DNA from: Marivivens geojensis
Lineage (GTDB): Bacteria; Pseudomonadota; Alphaproteobacteria; Rhodobacterales; Rhodobacteraceae
DNA length: 64,000 nucleotides
Direction of reading: 5' to 3'
Assembly: GCF_023540835.1 (NCBI RefSeq)
Contig: NZ_JALKCU010000007.1
Coordinates: forward strand, 1 to 64,000
Positions 54,171 to 64,000 of this stretch are shown piece after piece (the stretch's first letter is position 1; every line of letters begins with the position of its first letter). A program made the position numbers and the translations under genes. The notes below the pieces were generated by a model. The model ran no database searches. It was not told where the DNA came from and saw nothing but the letters and a program-made list of their open reading frames with translations.

Positions 54171-54197
54171 AACGGGGCCGCAATTGCGACCCCGTTT
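54171..54197 (-). terminator. Terminator after groEL
   Basis: AACGGGG-CCGCAATTGCGAC-CCCCGTT, 7-bp arms extended by an inner CGCAATTGCG palindrome. On the minus strand it is followed by TTCG. It lies 23 bases past the groEL stop and nine bases ahead of the DMT gene's ribosome site. Confidence 0.75.
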
Positions 54198-54220
54198 CCT
54201 TATCATGCCTTCGGCGATGA

Positions 54221-55873
<1,653 letters not shown>

Positions 55874-55902
55874 CTAAAATTGTTTCAGGTAAAGGTGCAA
55901 TC

Positions 55903-56190
55903 TCAGGCGATGATGCCGAGAATGTCGCCCTCTTTCATGATGAGCAGCTCTTCGCCGTCTACGGTGACTTCAGTGCCAGACCATTTACCGAAAAGAACGC
56001 GGTCGCCAGCTTTCACAGCCATTGCGATCAGTTCGCCGGAGTCTTTACGAGCACCTTCGCCGCAAGCAACTACTTCGCCTTCAGCCGGTTTTTCTTTGGC
56101 GCTATCGGGGATGATCAGACCACCCTTGGTTTTTTCGTCGCTCTCGACACGGCGGACCAGAACGCGGTCATGCAGCGGTTTAAAAGCCAT
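55903..56190 (-). CDS. groES: Co-chaperonin GroES
   Basis: A 95-residue heptameric lid protein starting [14 protein letters not shown], with [13 protein letters not shown] as the mobile loop and DILGIIA at the end. GAGGAGC lies about ten bases before the start at 56190; an upstream in-frame ATG would overlap the operator and is rejected. Confidence 0.97.
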   Translation of the reverse strand: MAFKPLHDRVLVRRVESDEKTKGGLIIPDSAKEKPAEGEVVACGEGARKDSGELIAMAVKAGDRVLFGKWSGTEVTVDGEELLIMKEGDILGIIA

Positions 56191-56225
56191 TTTTTGTAGC
56201 TCCTCAGCTATCGTTAAATCCTGTG

Positions 56226-56252
56226 TTAGCACTCAGTCATATCGAGTGCTAA
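56226..56252 (-). promoter_or_regulatory. CIRCE operator (HrcA site) of groESL
   Basis: TTAGCACTC-N9-GAGTGCTAA, an exact match to the CIRCE consensus, 35 bases upstream of groES and directly downstream of its promoter. HrcA should repress groESL here until heat shock. Confidence 0.95.
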
Positions 56253-56259
56253 CGGCGCA

Positions 56260-56288
56260 TAGTTAGGAACCTGACCTAAGGGTGTCAA
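56260..56288 (-). promoter_or_regulatory. groESL sigma-70-type promoter
   Basis: On the minus strand TTGACA (56288-56283), a 17-base spacer and TAACTA (56265-56260), with CIRCE overlapping the expected start site. Spacing and -35 are consensus. Confidence 0.75.
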
Positions 56289-56362
56289 CAGTGGTGGAGA
56301 GGATTTTTTGAATCGCCTCCCCTGCGTGAACAGCCTAAGTTAAAATAAGACAAACAGGAGCC

Positions 56363-57358
56363 ATGATGCGCGCGACCCTCACCGCTATTTTCTTTTCCTC
56401 TATTTTACCCACCGCATCCTCGGCGCTCTGTTCAGGCGCATCTATTGAAACCTATTTTCCCGCAGACGTTTTAGCCGAAATAGAGAGCGCGTCAGACGCG
56501 ACATTGAACGGCCAAGGCCTTATTTGGCAGGCCGATCGAAACAGCCAACAAATCACCTTTTTTGGCAGCTTGCACATCTACGACCCGCGCCTCTTACCGC
56601 TCAGGGAAAAAGCCCGCGAGGCACTAAAAGACGCCGATGTGTTGCTGGTTGAACAGACGACCGAACAGTTGCAAGAAATGCAGCGCGAGCTGCTCGCCGA
56701 TCCGTCGTTGATCCTCCTGCCCGAAGGTCAAACGTTGATCGGGATGATTGATGATGCGTCATGGGAACTCCTTGCCGAAGCGGGCCGTGCCCGTGGGCTA
56801 CCCTCGCCGATGACCGCACGCTTTCAGCCGTGGTACCTCGTCGCCGCGCTCGGCACGCCGCCCTGCGCCATGCCCGACATTCAGGCAGGGCTGACGGGAT
56901 TGGACGCGATGGTGATGGAAGACGCCGCATCGATGGGCGTTGAAACGCAGGCGCTAGAGGATTGGCGCGACTCTCTACGTATCCTCTACGACGATCCTAT
57001 CGACGCCCAGATCGACATGTTGGAGATGTCGCTCTTGCCGCCAGATATCGAAAGCGCACTGTTTGCATCCACGTTCGATGCCTATTTCGCAGGTGACGTT
57101 GCCCGCGTTTGGGAACTATCGCGAGCCGCCCTCACCCTCGTTCCGAATGTTGACCTGCCCCATGCGAACAAGGTGTTCGACGATTTCGCCGAGGGCCTCC
57201 TTGACGTTCGGAACATGAACTGGATCGACAACCTCGAGACCGCCGCCGCCGAAGGCCCCGTCGTCGCCGTGTTTGGTGCGGCGCATCTTTCGGGAGAAAA
57301 TGGCGTGTTGAATTTGTTGGCCCAGAACGGCTGGCAGATCACTCGGCTGGACGAATAG
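56363..57358 (+). CDS. TraB/GumN-family protein
   Basis: A 331-residue exported protein. A signal peptide covers about 1-21. The TraB/GumN hallmarks are FFGSLHIYDPRLLPL (first GxxH motif, about 67) and VFGAAHLSGENGVLNLL near the C-terminus (second GxxH). The fold is related to erythromycin-esterase-type proteins and, in animals, Tiki proteases; bacterial function is unclear. Its end overlaps the DUF2161 gene by 20 bases on the opposite strand. Confidence 0.85.
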   Translation: MMRATLTAIFFSSILPTASSALCSGASIETYFPADVLAEIESASDATLNGQGLIWQADRNSQQITFFGSLHIYDPRLLPLREKAREALKDADVLLVEQTTEQLQEMQRELLADPSLILLPEGQTLIGMIDDASWELLAEAGRARGLPSPMTARFQPWYLVAALGTPPCAMPDIQAGLTGLDAMVMEDAASMGVETQALEDWRDSLRILYDDPIDAQIDMLEMSLLPPDIESALFASTFDAYFAGDVARVWELSRAALTLVPNVDLPHANKVFDDFAEGLLDVRNMNWIDNLETAAAEGPVVAVFGAAHLSGENGVLNLLAQNGWQITRLDE

Positions 57359-58001
57359 CCGCCCGACCTACCTCCGTCAGCCCGTAAATGCCGACGGCCA
57401 CCCGCTCGAACCAGCCATAGTGATTGTCCGCCATCAGACGGGTCGCGGTTTTGACACCTGTTGATTTGGCTACCACCGCTCCTTTGCTCGACCCTTCACT
57501 GGCGAGGAATTCGGCACAGGCAATTGCATCCTGCCTGTAGCCCGTGACAATCCCCTGCCGCGTGGCACCACCGACATTCGGATCCCCCCTCAGTCGATCA
57601 AATTCGCGCAGCAGAGCCTTTGCCTTTTGCGATGACTTGCGCGGGGCATAAGGACCAGGATCGGCCAGAGTTTCCGTAAACCCGTCCGACAGGCGAACCG
57701 TAATAACACCGATCCCAAGCCGACGGCAAAGTTTCACATTGGCCTGCAACGCCTTCAAGCTCGCCCGCCCGCTCTGCCGTGGCACACAAACATAGACATT
57801 GTCCGTAATGGCCAGACGCGCGACAGCCTGCTGCAAGAGCGTAAGAGAAAAGCCCGTTTTGAGTTCGACAATGACAGGCGGCTCGTCCCCTCGACGCCCC
57901 ATCACATCAACCGCACCGACCTCGGCCTTCACGACGTAGCCCTGCCGTTCCAGCAGCGCCTTTACGGGCGCATAGAGATCAGTTTCGGAAATCTTAGCCA
58001 T
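57339..58001 (-). CDS. DUF2161 family protein with PD-(D/E)XK nuclease-like fold
   Basis: A 220-residue protein. AVDVMGRR followed by PVIVELKTG (about 27-50) gives the Asp...Glu-x-Lys core of PD-(D/E)XK nucleases, so a nuclease or transcription-linked role is possible, but no activity is known. DUF2161 proteins are common in Rhodobacteraceae. Transcribed away from ppaC. Confidence 0.8.
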   Translation of the reverse strand: MAKISETDLYAPVKALLERQGYVVKAEVGAVDVMGRRGDEPPVIVELKTGFSLTLLQQAVARLAITDNVYVCVPRQSGRASLKALQANVKLCRRLGIGVITVRLSDGFTETLADPGPYAPRKSSQKAKALLREFDRLRGDPNVGGATRQGIVTGYRQDAIACAEFLASEGSSKGAVVAKSTGVKTATRLMADNHYGWFERVAVGIYGLTEVGRAAIRPAE

Positions 58002-58139
58002 AGCTTAGACCTACCTTGCGCAATTCAACTGCGCAATTGCGGCATGGCCTTTGGTCGCAGTGCGGCGCGAAGTGGTGACAACGGCGCTGGCCGACCATAT
58101 AAGGCCCGCGAATTGATATCGCACATGAGGCAGACCTCT

Positions 58140-59060
58140 ATGACCACGCTTGTTTTCGGCCACAAATCTCCTGACACCGACTCCACCGGATCGCCCATTG
58201 TCTGGGCTTGGTATCTGAACGAAATCAAAGGCATCGAGGCGAAGCCCGTTCTGCTAGGCGAACCCAACACCGAAGCTGCCTTTGTGATCGAGAAATGGGG
58301 CTTTGCGAAGCCTGAAATCATCTCGACCGTCGAAGCTGGCCAGAAGGTCGTCATCGTTGACACCAACAACCCAGCCGAACTCCCTGATGCGATCAATGAT
58401 GCGGATATCACCGCGATCATCGACCACCACAAACTGGTCGGCGGTCTGGAAACCAAAGGCCCGATCGACATCACGATCCGTCCGCTCGCTTGCACCGCGA
58501 CCATCATGTACGATCTGATGGGCGACGACGCAGACAAAATGCCAGACAACATCAAAGGCGCGATGCTGTCGTGCATCTTGTCCGACACGCTGGAATTCCG
58601 TAGCCCGACCACGACTGACGTAGACAAAGCACTGGCCGAGAAACTGGCGGCTGAGCTTAACATCAACATCAGCGCCTACGCGTCTGAACTGTTCGAAGCC
58701 AAATCAGACGTGTCGTCCTTCTCTGATGCTGAACTGCTGCGCATGGACTCCAAGGAATACAACGTCGACGGCACAGAACTGCGCGTATCCGTTCTGGAAA
58801 CCACCGCACCAAAAATCATCCTCGACCGCAAAGCGAGCCTGATGGCATCGATGGTTGACGTCGCCAAAGAAGACGGTGCCGATCAGGTTCTCCTGTTTGT
58901 CATCGACATCCTGAACGAAGAAGCCACCCTTCTCGTCCCGAACGATCTGGTCAAAAAGATCGCCGAAGCATCGTTCGATTGCACCGTCGAAGGCGACACC
59001 GTCGTTCTTCCGGGTGTGATGTCCCGCAAAAAACAGATCATTCCGAGCCTTAAGGTCTGA
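58140..59060 (+). CDS. ppaC: Manganese-dependent inorganic pyrophosphatase
   Basis: A 306-residue DHH-family (class II) pyrophosphatase with GHKSPDTDS (about 7-15), VIVDTNNP, IDHHK (about 97-101) and the C-terminal SRKKQI substrate motif. It hydrolyses pyrophosphate to drive biosynthesis. GAGG precedes the start; the frame is open 96 bases upstream without such a site. A terminator follows. Confidence 0.94.
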   Translation: MTTLVFGHKSPDTDSTGSPIVWAWYLNEIKGIEAKPVLLGEPNTEAAFVIEKWGFAKPEIISTVEAGQKVVIVDTNNPAELPDAINDADITAIIDHHKLVGGLETKGPIDITIRPLACTATIMYDLMGDDADKMPDNIKGAMLSCILSDTLEFRSPTTTDVDKALAEKLAAELNINISAYASELFEAKSDVSSFSDAELLRMDSKEYNVDGTELRVSVLETTAPKIILDRKASLMASMVDVAKEDGADQVLLFVIDILNEEATLLVPNDLVKKIAEASFDCTVEGDTVVLPGVMSRKKQIIPSLKV

Positions 59061-59067
59061 TCTGGTC

Positions 59068-59092
59068 AAAGGGCGCTTCAGCGCCCTTTTTT
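59068..59092 (+). terminator. Terminator after ppaC
   Basis: AAAGGGCGC-TTCA-GCGCCCTTT followed by more T residues, starting eight bases after the ppaC stop. A typical tetraloop Rho-independent terminator. Confidence 0.9.
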
Positions 59093-59115
59093 ACTTTGCA
59101 ACAGAGGAGCGCCAA

Positions 59116-59589
59116 ATGATTTCACCTGATTTTCTTCGTGAAATGCAACGCGGTGAAGAAGCTGCCGTTGCGGCCCTTCTGACAGATGCTTTCGGCCAAC
59201 CTGACGAGGCACGTCTGGTTGAAAAGCTGCGCAAATCCCGCGCGATCGCAGGGGAAATGGTGCTGCCCTCCGAACAAGGGATCGTCGGATACCTCGCTCT
59301 ATCGCAAATGATTGCACCCAAAGGGTGGCTTTGCCTCGCGCCTGTAGCTGTGCACCCTGACCTTCAACGCAACGGTTATGGCCGCCGCATGGTTGGTATG
59401 ATTGTCGAATGGGCGCGTTTGTCCGGGCAGACCTTAGTCGTTCTCGGTGACCCAGCGTTCTATTCGCGCTGCGGGTTCTCGCCCGCACCTGAGGGGCTCA
59501 CCTCGCCCTACCCCGTCGAATACACGATGGTTGCTGGCGCCGCCAAAGCGAAATTGATGGACCTGAAGTATCCTGCTGCCTTTGGCTAG
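59116..59589 (+). CDS. GNAT-family N-acetyltransferase
   Basis: A 157-residue acetyltransferase. The acetyl-CoA site is in VAVHPDLQRNGYGRRMV (about 78-94). GDPAFYSRCGFSPAPEG matches the YhbS-like branch. AGAGGAGC lies seven bases upstream. Substrate unknown. Confidence 0.88.
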   Translation: MISPDFLREMQRGEEAAVAALLTDAFGQPDEARLVEKLRKSRAIAGEMVLPSEQGIVGYLALSQMIAPKGWLCLAPVAVHPDLQRNGYGRRMVGMIVEWARLSGQTLVVLGDPAFYSRCGFSPAPEGLTSPYPVEYTMVAGAAKAKLMDLKYPAAFG

Positions 59590-59649
59590 ACGCTTTTCTT
59601 TTACATGGGCGGGCTATACTCAGAACCCAACCGAATAGAAGAGCAGCCC

Positions 59650-60522
59650 ATGACCCAAATTATCGAAAACTTCGCCGAAATCGCTGACCAATATGACGCC
59701 CTGTTTGTGGACCTCTGGGGTTGCATGCACAACGGCCTCACCTCATTCCCCGCTGCGGTCAAAGCGATGCAGGACTACCGCAAAACGGGCGGCAAAGTGG
59801 TTTTCGTGACCAACGCGCCACGAGCTTGGGATCTGGTCGCAAAGCAGATGAATCGCTTCGGCATCCCCGACGATAGCTTTGACGCTATCGCAACGTCGGG
59901 TGACGCAGCTCGTGTGGCCTTGTTTACAGGCGCTGTGGGCCAAAAAGTGTATTTCATCGGCGAAGCACACGACTACAGCTTTTTCGAACCGATCAAGGTC
60001 GTCGAAAACCCGGTAGAGATCACCCGCGTTCCACTCGAAGAAGCCGAGGGCATCGTCAACTGCGGCCCCTTCGACCCTCATGCGGAGCCTGACGTGATGC
60101 GTCCAGAGTTCCTCTTTGCCCGCGAAAAAGGGATGAAGATGCTCTGCGCAAACCCTGATATTGTGATCGACCGCGGCGAAACCCGTGAATATTGCGCGGG
60201 AGCCTTGGCGCAACTCTACACTGAAATGGGCGGCGAGAGCCTCTATTTCGGCAAACCTCATCCGCCGATTTATGACCTTGCCCGCCGCCGTTTGGCTCAA
60301 CTGGACGTGAACGCCGATGAAGCGCGCATCCTGTGCATTGGCGACGGTATTAAGACGGACATTTTGGGTGCCGAAGGGGAAGGGTATGATTCCCTTTTCA
60401 TCACAGGCGGCCTTGCAGCAGAAGAGACTGCGACCAAAGTCCAACCCGACGCAGAATTGCTAAACGCCTACTTGCAAAAGGAAAAACAGTCTCCAACCTT
60501 CGCCATAGGCTTTTTGCGCTAG
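59650..60522 (+). CDS. HAD-IIA family hydrolase (TIGR01459-like, NagD-type)
   Basis: A 290-residue HAD phosphatase with FVDLWGCMHNG (motif I, about 19-29), TNAPRAW (motif II), and LCIGDGIKTDILGAEGEG (motif IV, about 237-254). The second aspartate of motif I is replaced (DLWGC instead of DxD), as is usual in this subfamily. Likely a cytosolic phosphatase of unknown substrate. Confidence 0.85.
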   Translation: MTQIIENFAEIADQYDALFVDLWGCMHNGLTSFPAAVKAMQDYRKTGGKVVFVTNAPRAWDLVAKQMNRFGIPDDSFDAIATSGDAARVALFTGAVGQKVYFIGEAHDYSFFEPIKVVENPVEITRVPLEEAEGIVNCGPFDPHAEPDVMRPEFLFAREKGMKMLCANPDIVIDRGETREYCAGALAQLYTEMGGESLYFGKPHPPIYDLARRRLAQLDVNADEARILCIGDGIKTDILGAEGEGYDSLFITGGLAAEETATKVQPDAELLNAYLQKEKQSPTFAIGFLR

Positions 60523-60615
60523 CACAATAGGGGGTTGTTTTTTCTGCGGCTGCAAAGTAATAAAGTTTCAAGTGATAACCCAAAAGGGACCATTTGTTAC
60601 GCAATGGAGCCGAAT

Positions 60616-61059
60616 ATGCTGGATAACTTCCCCCGCGGTACGATCTGTATCGAAGATATCGAAATCGGTATGATCCGTTCGTTGCGTAAGGTCGTAACGG
60701 ACCGCGACATCGAAATGTTCGCTGAAGTCTCAACAGACCGTAACCCTGTGCACCTTGATGACGACTATGCCCAAGACACGATCTTTGAGGGGCGTATTGC
60801 GCATGGGATGCTTACCGCAGGTCTGATCTCTGCGGTGATCGGGGAACAGCTTCCGGGTCACGGCACGGTCTATCTGGGGCAATCGCTGAAATTCCTCGCC
60901 CCCGTGCGCCCCGGCGATATGGTATTGGCAGAGGTTGAGGTCACAAACATTGACCATTCCAAACGTCGTGTGACCATGGAAACGCGCTGTCTCGTCAACG
61001 GTAAAAAGGTGCTGATCGGCGAAGCAACCGTTCTCGCGCCGTCGCGGAAGTTCGACTGA
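60616..61059 (+). CDS. MaoC-family (R)-specific enoyl-CoA hydratase-like protein
   Basis: A 147-residue single hot-dog protein. AEVSTDRNPVHLDDDYA (about 37-53) contains the Asp/His catalytic pair, then RIAHGMLTAGLISAVIG. The start at 60616 has GGAG seven bases upstream; ATG at 60604 is possible. It hydrates enoyl-CoA or binds acyl-CoA in lipid or PHA metabolism. Confidence 0.87.
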   Translation: MLDNFPRGTICIEDIEIGMIRSLRKVVTDRDIEMFAEVSTDRNPVHLDDDYAQDTIFEGRIAHGMLTAGLISAVIGEQLPGHGTVYLGQSLKFLAPVRPGDMVLAEVEVTNIDHSKRRVTMETRCLVNGKKVLIGEATVLAPSRKFD

Positions 61060-61096
61060 TCTTGCATGCGTCGGCTTGGGCGGCTACGCATCGCCC

Positions 61097-62035
61097 ATGC
61101 GCATTATTCGAGACACCCTATTCCTAGACCCCAATGATCGTGGCGCGGCTGCGGCCATCGGAAATTTTGACGGCATCCATTTGGGCCATCAGGCGGTCAT
61201 AGATTTGACCCGTAAGGCGGCGTTTGATCTGGGCGCGCCTCTCGGCGTGATGACGTTCGAACCGCATCCGCGTCAGTTCTTTGCCCCCGATGCACCGCCG
61301 TTCCGTTTGATGAACGCCGAAGCCAAGGCACATCGCCTGCGCAAACTGGGTGTCCAGAAACTCTACGACGTGCCGTTTAATGCCGCCCTCGCCCAATTCA
61401 CCCCTCGTGAATTTGCAGAGACGATCATCGTTCAGCGGCTCGGCCTTGTGCATGTCGTCGTTGGGGCGGACTTCTGTTTTGGCGCGAAACGGGCTGGGGA
61501 TGTCGAAACGCTGAAATCACTTGGTGAAGAGCTTGGGTTTGGCGTAACCGTCACCCCGCTTTTGACGTTTGAGGAGGAAGTCTCCTCCACGAATATCCGC
61601 AACGCTCTCTCCGATGGCCGTCCTCGTGACGCTGCACGTATGCTGGGCCATTGGCACCGCATCGAAGGCCCCGTGATCCGTGGCGATCAGCGCGGTCGCG
61701 ACCTTGGCTACCCAACCGCGAATATGTCGATCACCAACCTTCACCAGCCGAAACTGGGTGTTTACGCGGTAAAGGTTGACGTCCTCGAAGGACCGCACGC
61801 AGGCAGCTACGACGGCGCAGCTTCTATCGGCGTTCGCCCCATGTTTGGCGAAGACAATGTTCCGAACATCGAGACTTTTCTGTTTGATTTCAAAGGGGAC
61901 CTTTATGGCACCCCGCTTTCAGTCGCGCTTGTGGACTACCTCCGCCCAGAACTGAAATTCGACAGCCTCGATGCGCTCATCGTTCAGATGGCGAATGACT
62001 GCGATACAGCCCGAAAGATTCTCAAAGATGTCTGA
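61097..62035 (+). CDS. ribF: Bifunctional riboflavin kinase/FAD synthetase
   Basis: A 312-residue enzyme. The N-terminal FMN adenylyltransferase has AIGNFDGIHLGHQ (about 19-31) and VGADFCFGAKRAGD. The C-terminal kinase domain (about 185-310) has GDQRGRDLGYPTANM. It makes FMN and FAD. It overlaps the YcgN-type gene by eight bases. Confidence 0.95.
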   Translation: MRIIRDTLFLDPNDRGAAAAIGNFDGIHLGHQAVIDLTRKAAFDLGAPLGVMTFEPHPRQFFAPDAPPFRLMNAEAKAHRLRKLGVQKLYDVPFNAALAQFTPREFAETIIVQRLGLVHVVVGADFCFGAKRAGDVETLKSLGEELGFGVTVTPLLTFEEEVSSTNIRNALSDGRPRDAARMLGHWHRIEGPVIRGDQRGRDLGYPTANMSITNLHQPKLGVYAVKVDVLEGPHAGSYDGAASIGVRPMFGEDNVPNIETFLFDFKGDLYGTPLSVALVDYLRPELKFDSLDALIVQMANDCDTARKILKDV

Positions 62036-62495
62036 CATCGACCGCAGCGGCCTGCGCCAGAATTACTGGAAAACCGTTCCGATGGAAAAGATGAACCGTC
62101 AGGAATGGGAAGCGCTCTGCGATGGCTGCGGGAAATGCTGCCTCAACAAGCTTGAGGACGAAGAAACGGGTGAAGTCGCGCTGACCAACGTGGCCTGCCG
62201 CCTGCTGGACGACGCGACCTGCCTGTGCAGCCAATACGACATCCGCCACCAATTTGTGCCCGAATGTATCGTGCTGACGCCAAAGACCATTTTGGATAAC
62301 CTATACTGGCTCCCGCAAACCTGCGCTTACCGTCTGGTTCATGAAAAACGACCACTTTACGACTGGCATCCGCTGATTTCGGGCAATTCGGAAACCGTTC
62401 ATTTAGCAGGCGTTTCGATGCAATACCGCACCCTATCGGAGTTCGACATCGCCGACGAAGACTGGGAAGACCACATCATCGAGGAACCGATCTAA
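62028..62495 (+). CDS. YcgN/UPF0260-type cysteine-cluster protein
   Basis: A 155-residue protein with the cysteine set CDGCGKCCLNKLED (about 31-44) and later CRLLDDATCLC and PETCAY-like PQTCAYRL, suggesting a metal or iron-sulfur site. Function unknown. It overlaps ribF by eight bases and the threonine aldolase by one base (TAATG), so all three form one unit. Confidence 0.85.
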   Translation: MSDIDRSGLRQNYWKTVPMEKMNRQEWEALCDGCGKCCLNKLEDEETGEVALTNVACRLLDDATCLCSQYDIRHQFVPECIVLTPKTILDNLYWLPQTCAYRLVHEKRPLYDWHPLISGNSETVHLAGVSMQYRTLSEFDIADEDWEDHIIEEPI

Positions 62496-63544
62496 TGTTT
62501 TTTGCCTCCGACAATACGAGCCCTGTTCATCCCAAAGTGATGGAGGCCCTGACCGCTGCCAACACTGGCTATGTATCGTCATATGGTAGCGACCCGATCA
62601 TGGAGACGGTTCGTCAAAAAATCCGCACTCTGTTTGAGGCTCCCGAGGCTGCAGTCTACCTCGTCGCAACGGGATCTGCCGCCAATGCACTGGGCCTCGC
62701 CCTGATCACCGACCCGTGGCAGAGCGTGTTCTGCCATCGTAGTTCCCACATCGAAGAAGACGAATGCGGCGCGCCAGAGTTCTACATTGGCGGAGGCAAA
62801 CTCTGCCTTGTTGAAGGCAAAGACGCAAAGATGTCGCCTGAGGCTCTTCGCAACGCAATCGAATTCACAGGCCGAGGTGGGGTTCACAACCTCCAACGGG
62901 GCGTTGTGTCGATCACCAACGTCACAGAGAAAGGCGCAGTCTATTCGGCTGCTGAGGTCGCAGAACTGACCGCCATCGCGCGTGACTACGACTTACCCTG
63001 TCATATGGATGGCGCCCGCTTCGCCAATGCCATCGTCGCGAGCGGCGCCACCCCCGCAGAAATGACTTGGAAAGCTGGCATTGATATCCTGTCGTTCGGA
63101 GGCACCAAGAACGGCCTCATGGGTGTCGAAGCGGTCGTGATCTTTGATCCAAAACTCGCATGGGAATTTGAACTGCGGCGCAAGCGCGGCGGTCACCTGT
63201 TTTCCAAGCACCGCTATCTGTCCGCCCAGATGGATGCCTATCTGACCGACGATCTGTGGCGCGACCTCGCAACCCATGCAAACGTGATGGGACAATTGTT
63301 GTCCGCCGGCATCCAAAAGATCGAGGGAGCGACGCTCTTGCACCCGACCGATGCGAACATGGTATTCGCTGGTTTCCCACGCGGCGCTCACCAAAAGGCA
63401 TTTGCCGCTGGGGCCAATTACTATTTTTGGCCGTTCAACCAGAACCTTGACGGCCCCGCCGACGAAACCCTCACAGCGCGATTGGTGGCCAGCTGGTCGA
63501 CGACTGAGCAGGATATTGAGGCGTTCCTAAACGCGCTCAACTAA
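62495..63544 (+). CDS. Low-specificity L-threonine aldolase
   Basis: A 349-residue PLP enzyme. It begins FFASDNTSPVHPKVMEAL; the PLP lysine is in LSFGGTKNGLMGVEAV (about 199-214). It cleaves threonine or allo-threonine (and other beta-hydroxy amino acids) to glycine and an aldehyde. Translationally coupled to the preceding YcgN-type gene. Confidence 0.92.
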   Translation: MFFASDNTSPVHPKVMEALTAANTGYVSSYGSDPIMETVRQKIRTLFEAPEAAVYLVATGSAANALGLALITDPWQSVFCHRSSHIEEDECGAPEFYIGGGKLCLVEGKDAKMSPEALRNAIEFTGRGGVHNLQRGVVSITNVTEKGAVYSAAEVAELTAIARDYDLPCHMDGARFANAIVASGATPAEMTWKAGIDILSFGGTKNGLMGVEAVVIFDPKLAWEFELRRKRGGHLFSKHRYLSAQMDAYLTDDLWRDLATHANVMGQLLSAGIQKIEGATLLHPTDANMVFAGFPRGAHQKAFAAGANYYFWPFNQNLDGPADETLTARLVASWSTTEQDIEAFLNALN

Positions 63545-63665
63545 GAAATCCTGCGGCAAAAGCGTATTAAGGCATGGTAAAACTTTGCCTTAACGGTTCC
63601 GTGTGCTACGCGGTCCCTGCGTCACGATTCCGTCACACACGGACAACAGCCTGGGACTCTGCCAC
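63545..63665 (+). promoter_or_regulatory. Promoter region upstream of prs with two inverted repeats
   Basis: A 121-base gap. TTAAGGC-N13-GCCTTAA (63567-63593) and TCCGTGTG-N30-CACACGGA (63598-63643) are perfect inverted repeats. The first may end the aldolase transcript; the second may form a leader stem or operator for prs. No uridine tract follows either. Confidence 0.35.
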
Positions 63666-64000
63666 ATGCCGTCGATCACTGAACCGAAACTGATTTCGGG
63701 GAACGCCAACAAACCGCTCGCTCAATCCATTGCCCGTCGCATGTCGATGCATCGTGGCATGAATGTTAACCTTGTTGATGCTCGTGTTGAGCGTTTCAAC
63801 GACGGCGAAATCTTTGTCGAAGTTTTCGAAAACGTCCGTGGCGAAGACATGTTCGTCATTCAGCCGACGTCGAACCCTGCCAACGACAACCTGATGGAGC
63901 TGCTGATCATCACCGACGCGCTGAAGCGTTCTTCGGCTGGTCGTATCACCGCAGTGATCCCCTATTTCGGTTATGCTCGTCAGGACCGCCGCACTAAGGC
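63666..64000 (+). CDS. prs: Ribose-phosphate pyrophosphokinase (5' part)
   Basis: The first 111 codons and two bases of a PRPP synthetase, continuing beyond the window. It reads [20 protein letters not shown], then [26 protein letters not shown] and [11 protein letters not shown] (ATP-binding). It makes PRPP for nucleotides and histidine. The beginning of the frame is intact. Confidence 0.93.
   Translation, partial: MPSITEPKLISGNANKPLAQSIARRMSMHRGMNVNLVDARVERFNDGEIFVEVFENVRGEDMFVIQPTSNPANDNLMELLIITDALKRSSAGRITAVIPYFGYARQDRRTK

Overview
The window reads as chromosome of a Rhodobacterales alphaproteobacterium, most likely of the marine Roseobacter group. The evidence is a C4-pathway 5-aminolevulinate synthase, a soxVW-XYZABCD thiosulfate cluster with soxS, soxR and a YeeE-type transporter, a Rhodobacter-style smo polyol operon ending in mtlK, a CIRCE-controlled groESL, a tandem glycine riboswitch on gcvT, and a BKACE-type carnitine pathway. 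Gene density is high. I see no tRNA, rRNA, insertion sequence, prophage or CRISPR array. The last gene (prs) runs off the right edge.

Layout: (1) 0.1-4.5 kb holds an unassigned catabolic set: a beta-hydroxyacid dehydrogenase, a zinc alcohol dehydrogenase, an enolase-superfamily dehydratase and a class II aldolase. (2) 4.5-21 kb is the most distinctive region, a large quaternary-amine gene set that I interpret as a gamma-butyrobetaine/crotonobetaine/carnitine regulon. It has a gamma-butyrobetaine-dioxygenase-like enzyme with a divergent LysR regulator and a peptide-type ABC importer. A carnitine dehydrogenase-thioesterase fusion is paired with a BKACE enzyme under a divergent GlxA/CdhR-like regulator. 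A second operon (acyl-CoA dehydrogenase, ATP-grasp CoA ligase, CaiD, esterase) has its own divergent GlxA-like regulator. Together the genes could take gamma-butyrobetaine to carnitine by two routes, and carnitine through dehydrocarnitine and betainyl-CoA to glycine betaine.

(3) 21-26.3 kb: nagK-nagA (N-acetylglucosamine), the carboxy(nor)spermidine pathway pair, and a Crp-family regulator with a structured leader. (4) 26.4-31.1 kb: gcvTHP behind a tandem glycine riboswitch. (5) 31.3-33.9 kb: a Tat-exported metallo-beta-lactamase-fold protein, hemA and a periplasmic DUF302 protein. (6) 34-43.9 kb: the complete sox cluster. SoxR carries the two cysteines of BigR/SqrR persulfide sensors, and an ATTC-N8-GAAT operator lies in front of soxX.

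(7) 43.9-53.3 kb: an M19 dipeptidase, then a HAD phosphatase, a SorC-family regulator and the smoEFGK-smoS-mtlK sorbitol/mannitol operon, closed by a terminator. (8) 53.3-64 kb: housekeeping genes, namely a DMT exporter, groEL/groES, a TraB/GumN-like protein, a DUF2161 nuclease-fold protein, manganese pyrophosphatase, a GNAT acetyltransferase, a HAD hydrolase, a MaoC dehydratase, ribF, a YcgN-type protein, threonine aldolase and the start of prs. Several operons are tightly coupled by ATGA or GTGA overlaps.
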